A stretch of 35,550 nucleotides of DNA from DATFXM01 sp035315885 (GTDB lineage Bacteria; Acidobacteriota; Blastocatellia; UBA7656): assembly GCA_035315885.1 (NCBI GenBank), contig DATFXM010000117.1, positions 1 through 35,550 of the forward strand. Reading direction: 5' to 3'. The position numbers and the translations under genes are program-made. Every line of letters starts with the position of its first letter. Position 1 is the first letter of the stretch. Positions 23,782 through 30,395 of the stretch are shown here, piece after piece. The notes under the pieces are model-generated. The model was not told where the DNA came from and did no database searches. It saw only the letters and a program-made list of their open reading frames with translations.

Positions 23782-24843
23782 ATGGCGTCATTCACCACAA
23801 GCGAAGTCCTCCCAACCAGCAGCATCGAAGCGCCGCCCTTCTCGCTGATTGAGTACAAGGGACTCTTTTTTCGACTCCTCGATGAATTAAAGCTGGCAGC
23901 AACTGAGCTGTCACGCGACCCGCAAGCTTTCTTCAAGACGATAGTCTCGGCCGACACTCGCGATCAGAAACGACGCCGATTGCTCTGGGGAGGAGTTGTC
24001 GTAGCCGCCTCGGTGCACGTCGCGTTTCTGGTGGTCGTTGCCATCGCCGGTTGGCATCGCTTCATGGCGCCGGTCACTCCACCTGATCGCCCCACAATCT
24101 CAGTAACAATGGTGGAACCCCAGCCTTCGCCTCGAACCGGTTCTGTCCCGACGCCAACTCCCGGTACTAACAAGCCCAACGGAGACAAAGACGGTCGCGG
24201 CGGTGGAGGAGGTCAGCAGGATCCAAGACCGGCGCCGCATGGCACGTTGCCGCAATCGGTACCCCGACCTCCGATAATCGCGTTCAATGCTCCATCGGCT
24301 CAGAACCCAGCGCTTCCAATGCCGTTTACCACTGCGGGTCCGGAGACTCCGCCTCCACCTGCCCCGGTTGGCGACCCCAACAGCAAAGGCACTGAACCCT
24401 CGGCAGGGCCAGGCAAGGGCGGTGGAGTAGGTGCCGGAAACGGTCCAGGTGCGGGGGTCGGTCGCGGTCCAGGCTCGGGACCCGGCAGTGGCGGGCGTCC
24501 TGGAAACGGGATCAACGGCGGTGACCCCGGCGGAGGAGACCCGACCGATCTGTTGTTCTCGGGACAGAAGCCCGAAGGCTTTATACCGTTCAGATGGCTT
24601 TACCGTCCGACTCCAGTCACAACGCCAGAAGCACAGGAGAACAAAGTCATCGGCTATGTAGTGCTGCGAGCAACCTTCAATGCAAACGGCACTGTCTCAG
24701 ATATTGAAATCCTGCAGCCGGTCGAGTACATGACTGAATCCGCGATCGACTCGCTTAAGCGATCTCGGTTCAAGCCTGCCACGATCAACGGCAAACCTGT
24801 TACTCTGCGCAAGGTCCCGATCAAAGTCCTGGTTCACTATTGA
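23782..24843 (+). CDS. TonB-like energy transducer, copy 2
   Basis: 353 residues from ATG 23782. It has the same layout as copy 1: a cytoplasmic N-terminus of about 70 residues with a matching segment (L-x5-E-x-S-R-D-P-Q-A-F-F-K-T), a membrane helix about 73-93 (GVVVAASVHVAFLVVVAIAG), a Pro/Gly-rich linker about 110-250 and a TonB domain at the C-terminus (NKVIGYVVLRATFNANG, EILQPVEYMTESAIDSL, SRFKPATINGKPV). The linker has many GxGxGPG units. The shared N-terminal region shows the two arose by duplication, while the receptor-facing C-terminus has diverged, suggesting different partners. No clear Shine-Dalgarno sequence precedes the start. Confidence 0.87.
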   Translation: MASFTTSEVLPTSSIEAPPFSLIEYKGLFFRLLDELKLAATELSRDPQAFFKTIVSADTRDQKRRRLLWGGVVVAASVHVAFLVVVAIAGWHRFMAPVTPPDRPTISVTMVEPQPSPRTGSVPTPTPGTNKPNGDKDGRGGGGGQQDPRPAPHGTLPQSVPRPPIIAFNAPSAQNPALPMPFTTAGPETPPPPAPVGDPNSKGTEPSAGPGKGGGVGAGNGPGAGVGRGPGSGPGSGGRPGNGINGGDPGGGDPTDLLFSGQKPEGFIPFRWLYRPTPVTTPEAQENKVIGYVVLRATFNANGTVSDIEILQPVEYMTESAIDSLKRSRFKPATINGKPVTLRKVPIKVLVHY

Positions 24844-24864
24844 GACGTTCTCTGTTGAACCGGG

Positions 24865-25305
24865 TTAAGCTTCAATTTCTTTTCGGATTCGGGTGATGAA
24901 CGGAGCCATCCGATGAAGGGCCTCGGCCATGTTGGAGGCGGCGTTGAGCTCGAGCACGAGGAAGTAACCCGACCCGACCTCGTAAGCCAGAAAGCCCGCA
25001 CCTTCATAACTGATAAACAAATTACTTATTGAACCCATTCCAAGCTCGAGCGCCGATTCCTGACACGCTCGCAGTACCACGGCGACATAAGCGCCCCTGA
25101 GCCTCAATCGATCGGGTTGTTCCGAAGAGTACCAGGCGACTGCCTCACCGTCGGATTCGATCAAGAGGGCGCCGGTGGCGCCACGGACGCCGGCTACGAG
25201 CTGCTCGAGTATCTGTTGAAAGGACAGGCCGAACCTCCCGAATCCAGTAGTAAATCGATTATAAAGTAGACCTCCGAGACTCGCCATCGGTTGAAAGCAC
25301 ATCAT
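24865..25305 (-). CDS. Roadblock/LC7-like domain protein
   Basis: 146 residues from ATG 25305 (alternatives 25302 and 25287; only a weak GGAAA precedes). Residues about 28-135 fit a Roadblock/LC7 fold: ILEQLVAGVRGATGALLIES, DGEAVAWY, then LFISYEGAGFLAYEV and YFLVLELN. Known relatives are partners of small Ras-like GTPases such as MglA or regulators of polarity, but no GTPase is in the window. It is divergent from the ECF sigma gene, with about 45 bp between start codons, so the two probably share a control region. Confidence 0.72.
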   Translation of the reverse strand: MMCFQPMASLGGLLYNRFTTGFGRFGLSFQQILEQLVAGVRGATGALLIESDGEAVAWYSSEQPDRLRLRGAYVAVVLRACQESALELGMGSISNLFISYEGAGFLAYEVGSGYFLVLELNAASNMAEALHRMAPFITRIRKEIEA

Positions 25306-25350
25306 TTTCCGACTTTTCCCGACGTGGGGGCGTCTATTAGATTGGAGCGG

Positions 25351-25953
25351 ATGGAGGGTCTGTCTTCGGATAGGTGGCGTGAAAGAGGTTTGGAACTGAG
25401 CGATTCGCAAATAATCGAGCAGACGCTCGAAGGTCAGCCCGATGCGTTCAACGTCCTGGTCAGACGTTGGGAGCGGCACATCTACGGGCTCACGCTTCGA
25501 ATGCTGGGTCGTGATGATGAGGCGAAGGATGCGACGCAGGAAACTTTTCTGTCGGCCTATCGAAACCTATCGAAGTTTCGAGGGGAGGCGAAGTTTTCGT
25601 CATGGATCTATCGCATCGCGCTCAACATCTGCAACACTCGGCTTCGAAGCCGTGCGAGGGTGGCAGTTTCAATTGAGGAGCAGTACGAAGCGGTCGGATT
25701 TGAGATCGCGGCCGAGACTGAAGAGCTCGGCTCGGATATTCAGCGCGAGCAGATAACTCGCTACGTGCGGAGAGCTCTTCAGGCATTGCCCGCAGAGATG
25801 CGGCAAGTCATCGTGATGAAGGAATATGAGGGACTGAAATTTTCGGAGATCGCCGAGATTCTCGGCATCCCGATCTCTACGGTCAAGACTCGAATGTATA
25901 CGGGTCTGACCGAGTTAAGAAAGAGGCTGGACCACCTGCGTGGTGCGATCTAG
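25351..25953 (+). CDS. ECF-family RNA polymerase sigma factor (RpoE-like)
   Basis: 200 residues from ATG 25351, preceded by TTGGAGCGG; the longer reading from 25291 would overlap the divergent gene. Region 2 (about 25-95) has DAFNVLVRRWERHIYGLTLR, DEAKDATQETFLSAYRNL and FSSWIYRIALNICNTRLR. Region 4 (about 140-190) has LPAEMRQVIVMKEYEGLKF and IPISTVKTRMYTGLTELRK. ECF sigma factors drive envelope or stress regulons and are held inactive by a partner anti-sigma factor. The next gene, 23 bp away, is such a partner. Autoregulation is likely but no -35 AAC-type motif was confirmed. Confidence 0.95.
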   Translation: MEGLSSDRWRERGLELSDSQIIEQTLEGQPDAFNVLVRRWERHIYGLTLRMLGRDDEAKDATQETFLSAYRNLSKFRGEAKFSSWIYRIALNICNTRLRSRARVAVSIEEQYEAVGFEIAAETEELGSDIQREQITRYVRRALQALPAEMRQVIVMKEYEGLKFSEIAEILGIPISTVKTRMYTGLTELRKRLDHLRGAI

Positions 25954-25976
25954 GGGTCAAGGGAGCGAGCGGCATT

Positions 25977-26696
25977 ATGAAGGGCAACATGGAAGAATGT
26001 GGGATGCACGAAGCGCTGATGTCGTACTTGTACGGCGAAGCTACTAAGGACGAGGCGGCGCGTGTTGAAAAACACCTGAACGCGTGCGCGTCATGCAAAG
26101 CTGAACTCGAGGGCTTCGAGCGAGTGCGGGACATGCTGCAGCAGTGGCAGGTCGACGACCTGCCCATAGTGCGCGTCTCGGTAGACGGTCCTCAGCGGTC
26201 GTTCTTCAGCGTCGTTAAGGAGCTCTTTGCCGTCGCCCCGCTCTGGGCGAAAGTGACTGCCGTGGCCGCCCTTGCACTGCTAGTGCTGGCGGTGACCGGT
26301 ACTGAAGTCCGCGTAGGAAGTGGGGGCGTATCGCTGCGCGCAGACCTGCTGAGGCGGCAGCGGCCGGCGCTGCAGACAGTTTCAGTGAGTGATACAGCGA
26401 ACCTCGAACAGGTGCGAGCCGAGGTCAAAGGGCTGGTGAATACATTGATCGCCGAAAGCGAAAAGCAGGAGAAAGAAGAACTGCAGCGTCAACTCCAGGC
26501 ATTGGAGGCGCAGTTGACTACCGCTCGCTCCACGGAACTTGCTAGGCTCGCAAGCAGAATCCAGGAGCATCAGGTGAAGATCCAGACAATCGAGCGGGAC
26601 ATTGATCGGCGCGAAGGAGCTGATCTTACCGACATTCTGTTTGGAGAGCTTGCGAAGCCGACAGCCAATTCGAGTGTTGCGGCCGGCGGCAACTGA
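25977..26696 (+). CDS. Zinc-finger anti-sigma factor, membrane-anchored
   Basis: 239 residues. The N-terminal zf-HC2 region shows C8, H33, C37 and C40 in the HLNACASCK pattern. A membrane helix lies at about 85-106 (AKVTAVAALALLVLAVTG). The extracytoplasmic part (107-239) contains a clear coiled coil (KEELQRQLQALEAQL, then RIQEHQVKIQTIERDIDRRE), unusual for an anti-sigma sensor domain and possibly used for dimerisation. Role: sequesters the upstream sigma factor at the membrane until a signal is perceived. ATG 25989 is a possible alternative start with AAGGG upstream. Confidence 0.9.
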   Translation: MKGNMEECGMHEALMSYLYGEATKDEAARVEKHLNACASCKAELEGFERVRDMLQQWQVDDLPIVRVSVDGPQRSFFSVVKELFAVAPLWAKVTAVAALALLVLAVTGTEVRVGSGGVSLRADLLRRQRPALQTVSVSDTANLEQVRAEVKGLVNTLIAESEKQEKEELQRQLQALEAQLTTARSTELARLASRIQEHQVKIQTIERDIDRREGADLTDILFGELAKPTANSSVAAGGN

Positions 26697-26793
26697 ACAA
26701 CGACCACAACTAAAGACTTTGAGATACCACGGCGTCTGCTGATGAATCGTGGGGCACGGTCTCGAGCGAGTCGGGGAGAGTTCGCGAGAGGCC

Positions 26794-26821
26794 GCGCGGG
26801 AAAAGGGGAGAGTTCCCGCGC
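26794..26821. other. Strong 9-bp hairpin after the anti-sigma gene
   Basis: GCGCGGGAA (26794-26802) and TTCCCGCGC (26813-26821) form a perfect stem around a 10-base loop, about 100 bp after the anti-sigma stop codon. No T-run follows, so it is listed as a hairpin and not as a terminator. Confidence 0.5.
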
Positions 26822-26867
26822 AGCTCTGACTCACTTCTTCAACAACAGGCGCTGTGGTTAGTTTTTT

Positions 26868-27006
26868 AGTTCTGAGTTCTGAGTCACGCGATTCGGGTCT
26901 ACGTACCTCTAAACTTCTGCTAAGATGACACACTCGTGTGAAACTGACTTCTTCTAAGACACTCGAGTGAAACAGACTCAGAACTCAGGACTCAGAACTC
27001 AGAACT
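26868..27006. repeat. Heptamer foldback array upstream of and into pta
   Basis: The left arm 26868-26885 has TTCTGAG units; the right arm 26973-27006 has CTCAGAA/CTCAGGA units in opposite orientation. The loop of about 85 bp contains a -10-like TAAGAT (26921-26926). The right arm lies inside the predicted pta reading frame. Confidence 0.88.
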
Positions 27007-28004
27007 TGCTGGACCGGATCCGCGGACGGGCAGCCGCAGATCCTAAACACATCGTTCTGCCGGAAGGCGAGGAAGAACGAACCATACGAGCCGCTTCAAT
27101 GTGCCTCGCTGAGCGGCTGGCGAAACTGACGCTGATCGGACGCGAAGACGTGATCCGCGAGAAGGCAGCCCGCGCTCAGATCAACCTGACCGGAGTTTCG
27201 ATACTCAATCATCTCGAGCATCCTCGTCGAGAAGAATATGCGTCGCGATATTTCGAAGCTCGCCGAGCAAAGGGTGTCACGATCGAAGAAGCGCGCAGCC
27301 AGATGTCTGACGCTCTTTATTTCGGGAATATGATGGTCCGTGCCGGCGAGGCTGACGGATCGGTGTCAGGCGCGACTCACACAACCGCGCACACCGTAAG
27401 CGCGGCGCTCAGGTGTATTGGGCCGCGCAAGGATCTCTCCCTCGTTTCCAGTTTCTTTTTGATGATCGTTCCGGGCTCGGCGCTTGGAGCGGACGGCGGT
27501 CTCGTTTTCGCCGACTGCGGCGTCGTAGTTGATCCGTCCGCGTCAGAGCTGGCGGACATCGCGATTGCTTCGGCGGATTCAGCACGAGCGCTTCTGGAGA
27601 CCGAGCCTCGCGTCGCGATGTTGTCCTATTCGACTAAAGGGAGCGCTTCGAGCCCTACGGTGAACAAAGTCATTGAAGCAACTCGAACGGTGAAGGCTCG
27701 AGCGCCGGAGCTGCTGGTAGACGGAGAGCTTCAGGCAGATGCAGCGCTGATAGAGGCAGTAGGTCAAAGCAAGGCAGCGGGCAGTCAGGTTGCCGGTCGA
27801 GCAAACACTCTGATCTTTCCGAATCTTGAGGCCGGGAATATCGGCTATAAGCTCGTAGAGCGTCTGGCCGGCGCTACCGCTGTCGGTCCGATTCTGCAAG
27901 GGCTAGCGAAGCCGGCAAACGATTTGTCGCGAGGCTGCAAAGCCGAAGACATCCGCGACGCAATAGCGATCACCGCTATTCAAGTTCTGAGTTCTGAGTT
28001 CTGA
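26967..28004 (+). CDS. pta: Phosphate acetyltransferase (short PTA_PTB type)
   Basis: 345 residues. Conserved parts: LLDRIRGRAAADPKHIVLPE (about 14-33), PEGEEERTIRAAS, VRAGEADGSVSGATHTTAH (substrate pocket), SSFFLMI and GRANTLIFPNLEAGNIGYKL near the C-terminus. Reaction: acetyl-CoA plus phosphate to acetyl phosphate plus CoA; a related phosphotransacylase with another acyl chain is possible. The first 13 codons (GTG start, then KQTQNSGLRTQN) and the last five or six (VLSSEF-stop) are made of 7-bp repeat units, so the true N-terminus may be at the TTG before LDRI. No ackA is visible nearby. Confidence 0.93.
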   Translation: MKQTQNSGLRTQNLLDRIRGRAAADPKHIVLPEGEEERTIRAASMCLAERLAKLTLIGREDVIREKAARAQINLTGVSILNHLEHPRREEYASRYFEARRAKGVTIEEARSQMSDALYFGNMMVRAGEADGSVSGATHTTAHTVSAALRCIGPRKDLSLVSSFFLMIVPGSALGADGGLVFADCGVVVDPSASELADIAIASADSARALLETEPRVAMLSYSTKGSASSPTVNKVIEATRTVKARAPELLVDGELQADAALIEAVGQSKAAGSQVAGRANTLIFPNLEAGNIGYKLVERLAGATAVGPILQGLAKPANDLSRGCKAEDIRDAIAITAIQVLSSEF

Positions 28005-28079
28005 GTACTGAGTTTGCGTGGCCGGTCTGCCATGACTCAGAAGTCAGGACTCAGGACTCAGGACTCAGAACTCAGAACT
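27983..28079. repeat. Heptamer foldback array at the end of pta
   Basis: The left arm 27983-28013 holds four TTCTGAG/TACTGAG units and includes the pta stop codon. The right arm 28034-28079 holds six CTCAGAA/CTCAGGA units. Only about 20 bases separate them, so a long hairpin is likely; it may serve as the pta transcript end. The groESL promoter begins four bases later. Confidence 0.92.
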
Positions 28080-28082
28080 ATT

Positions 28083-28112
28083 TTGACACTCCAACCTCAC
28101 GCTCCATATAAT
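28083..28112 (+). promoter_or_regulatory. groESL promoter (consensus sigma70)
   Basis: TTGACA (28083-28088) and TATAAT (28107-28112), both perfect hexamers, are separated by 18 bp. The -10 overlaps the left edge of the CIRCE operator by one base. Confidence 0.85.
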
Positions 28113-28138
28113 CAGCACTCTTAATTGGCGAGTGCTAA
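28112..28138. promoter_or_regulatory. CIRCE operator (HrcA binding site)
   Basis: TCAGCACTC-N9-GAGTGCTAA matches the CIRCE consensus TTAGCACTC-N9-GAGTGCTAA with one mismatch. It covers the predicted transcription start of groESL, so HrcA repression with heat-shock derepression is expected. hrcA is not in the window. Confidence 0.93.
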
Positions 28139-28149
28139 TATTTAGTTTG

Positions 28150-28217
28150 AATTCTGAGTACTGAGTTTGAGTGGTCAGGTGGCAGGACTCAGAACTCGGT
28201 ACTCCGCACTCAACACT
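28150..28217. repeat. Heptamer foldback in the groES 5' leader
   Basis: The left arm (28150-28170) has TTCTGAG/TACTGAG units. The right arm (28183-28217) has CTCAGAA/CTCGGTA/CTCCGCA units. It lies between CIRCE and the groES ribosome-binding site (AAAGGAG, 28225-28231), so it would be part of the mRNA leader. Confidence 0.8.
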
Positions 28218-28243
28218 ATTTTAGAAAGGAGCCCGATCCCATC

Positions 28244-28567
28244 ATGGCCAACATCAGACCGCTTCACGACCGAGTCATCGTGAAGAGAATTGAAGAAGAA
28301 GAGCAGATTCGCGGCGGCATCATAATTCCGGATACCGCCAAAGAGAAGCCGCAGGAAGGCGAAGTGATCGCCGCCGGCGCGGGAAAGAAGCTTGAAGGCG
28401 GCGATCGTCAGCCGCTGGACGTCAAGGAAGGCGATCGCGTTCTGTTCGGAAAGTACTCCGGAACCGAGGTCAAATTGGATGGAGAGGAATACCTGATCTT
28501 GCGCGAGGACGACATACTGGCGGTTATCGAGCGCGAAGTAGCTAAGAGCAAAGGCAAAGGAAAATAG
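28244..28567 (+). CDS. groES: Co-chaperonin GroES
   Basis: 107 residues. Typical start NIRPLHDRVIVKRIEEEE, mobile loop with GGIIIPDTAKEKPQEGEVI, and DRVLFGKYSGTEVKLDGEEY near the end. It forms the heptameric lid of GroEL. AAAGGAG lies 12 bases upstream of ATG 28244. It is the first gene of a bicistronic operon with groEL 57 bp downstream, under a perfect sigma70 promoter and a CIRCE operator. A lysine-rich tail (AKSKGKGK) extends it slightly past the usual length. Confidence 0.98.
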   Translation: MANIRPLHDRVIVKRIEEEEQIRGGIIIPDTAKEKPQEGEVIAAGAGKKLEGGDRQPLDVKEGDRVLFGKYSGTEVKLDGEEYLILREDDILAVIEREVAKSKGKGK

Positions 28568-28624
28568 AGCGACCGCTATATCAAGCGCCGCGCTCTGCAC
28601 AAATTCAGAGAGGAATACATAGAG

Positions 28625-30253
28625 ATGGCAAAGCATATCGCGTACGGCGAAGAGTCACGCCGAAGTCTGCTGGCTGGCGTGAACCGGCTTGCGGACACAG
28701 TCAAGGTCACCCTGGGTCCGAAGGGCAGGAACGTTGTAATCGAAAAGAAATTTGGCTCTCCCACTGTGACTAAGGACGGGGTTACGGTTGCAAAGGAAAT
28801 AGAGCTTGAGGACAAGCTTGAGAATATCGGCGCGCAGATGGTGCGCGAGGTTGCGTCCAAGACCTCCGATGTCGCGGGCGACGGCACAACCACGGCGACG
28901 GTGCTCGCGCAGGCGATCTTCCGCGAAGGCGTCAAAACCGTCGCGGCAGGCGCAAGCCCGATGGCTCTGAAGCGAGGCATCGACAAGGCGGTGGAAAAAG
29001 CAGTCGAAGAAATCAAACGGTTATCAAAACCCGTGAAGGGCGAGGCCATCGCTCAGGTAGGCACTATCTCGGCCAATGGCGACAGCACGATCGGCGGTTT
29101 GATTGCCGAAGCGATGGACAAAGTCGGCAAGGACGGAGTGATAACCGTCGAAGAATCCAGAACGATGGAAACTACCCTCGACGTCGTCGAAGGAATGCAG
29201 TTCGATCGCGGATACTTGTCACCTTATTTCGTAACCGACCCCGAGCGAATGGAAGCGGTTCTCGAAGACGTATACATTCTGATTCACGAGAAGAAGATCT
29301 CGTCGATGAAGGACCTCCTGCCTCTTCTGGAGCAGGTTTCAAGACAGGGTCGGCCCTTGTTGATCGTCGCCGAAGACGTCGAAGGCGAGGCGCTCGCGAC
29401 TCTGGTGGTCAACAAACTACGGGGAACTCTGCAGGTCTGCGCGGTGAAGGCGCCGGGATTTGGTGACAGGCGGAAGGCGATGCTGCAGGACATCGCTACG
29501 TTGACTGGCGGCCGCGCAATCACCGAGGACCTCGGCATAAAGCTCGAGAGCGTTCAGGTCCAGGACCTTGGACGTGCCAAGAAAATCACCGTTGATAAGG
29601 ACAACACCACGATCGTCGAAGGCGCGGGCAAGAACTCCGAGATCGAGGGCCGCGTGAAGCAGATCAGGGCTCAGATCGAAGACACGACTTCCGACTACGA
29701 TCGGGAGAAACTTCAGGAGCGCCTCGCAAAACTGGTCGGGGGCGTTGCAGTGATCAAGGTCGGCGCGGCAACCGAGACTGAGCTTAAGGAAAAGAAGGCC
29801 CGCGTTGAAGACGCTATGCACGCAACCAAAGCGGCAGTCGAGGAAGGCATAGTGCCCGGTGGCGGTGTCGCGTTCATCAGGGCTCAAAAGGCACTTGATG
29901 GTTTTAGTCCGGAAGACGAGGACGAGGCGATTGGTGTTGGAATCGTCAGACGGGCGCTCGAGGAACCGATGCGACAGATCGTGGCAAACGCGGGACACGA
30001 GGGTGCGGTCATTGTCGATAAGGTGAAGGTTGAGAAGAACGCGAACTACGGCTTCAACGCAGACTCCGAGGAGTATGGCGACATGCTCAAGATGGGTGTC
30101 GTTGATCCGACAAAGGTTGCTAGATCGGCGTTGCAGAACGCGTCATCGATTGCAGGACTGCTGCTGACCACTGAAGCGCTGGTCTCTGAGATACCGGAAG
30201 CCGATAGAGAGGGACCCCCGATGCCTCCGGGCGGCGGAATGGGTGGCTTCTAA
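28625..30253 (+). CDS. groEL: Chaperonin GroEL (Hsp60)
   Basis: 542 residues, full length. Signatures: VTLGPKGRNVVIEKKFGSP, KDGVTVAKEIELEDK, the ATP-site motif GDGTTTATVLA, and AVEEGIVPGGGVAF. It ends in the GGM tail (PPMPPGGGMGGF). It forms the double-ring folding chamber with GroES. AGAGG lies about 11 bases before the start. It is co-transcribed with groES; a bidirectional hairpin follows the stop. Confidence 0.99.
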   Translation: MAKHIAYGEESRRSLLAGVNRLADTVKVTLGPKGRNVVIEKKFGSPTVTKDGVTVAKEIELEDKLENIGAQMVREVASKTSDVAGDGTTTATVLAQAIFREGVKTVAAGASPMALKRGIDKAVEKAVEEIKRLSKPVKGEAIAQVGTISANGDSTIGGLIAEAMDKVGKDGVITVEESRTMETTLDVVEGMQFDRGYLSPYFVTDPERMEAVLEDVYILIHEKKISSMKDLLPLLEQVSRQGRPLLIVAEDVEGEALATLVVNKLRGTLQVCAVKAPGFGDRRKAMLQDIATLTGGRAITEDLGIKLESVQVQDLGRAKKITVDKDNTTIVEGAGKNSEIEGRVKQIRAQIEDTTSDYDREKLQERLAKLVGGVAVIKVGAATETELKEKKARVEDAMHATKAAVEEGIVPGGGVAFIRAQKALDGFSPEDEDEAIGVGIVRRALEEPMRQIVANAGHEGAVIVDKVKVEKNANYGFNADSEEYGDMLKMGVVDPTKVARSALQNASSIAGLLLTTEALVSEIPEADREGPPMPPGGGMGGF

Positions 30254-30330
30254 AAGCTCGGTTTAGGGTTTAGGGTTTGGAGGCAAAAGGATTCGACATT
30301 TCCCAGGTCCTCCAAACCCATCGAGCTTTT
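30252..30330. terminator. Bidirectional terminator-like hairpin after groEL, with TTTAGGG heptamers
   Basis: AAAAGCTCG (30252-30260) pairs with CGAGCTTTT (30322-30330), and GGGTTTGGAGG (30273-30283) with CCTCCAAACCC (30309-30319). A and T runs at the two ends suit termination from both sides, between convergent groEL and the ABC permease gene. The left arm contains TTTAGGG twice. Confidence 0.6.
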
Positions 30331-30392
30331 CCAAAATCGAACCCGAAACCCGAAACCGGGCTTACCTAAACCGGGCTTACCCTAAACCGACC
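30331..30392. repeat. AACCCGA heptamers and a direct repeat of CCGGGCTTACC
   Basis: AACCCGAAACCCGAAACC (7-bp period) is followed by two direct copies of the form CCGGGCTTACC(C)TAAA. This forms the rest of the groEL-permease gap and resembles the AACCCTA array after atpG. Confidence 0.75.
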
Positions 30393-30395
30393 TTT

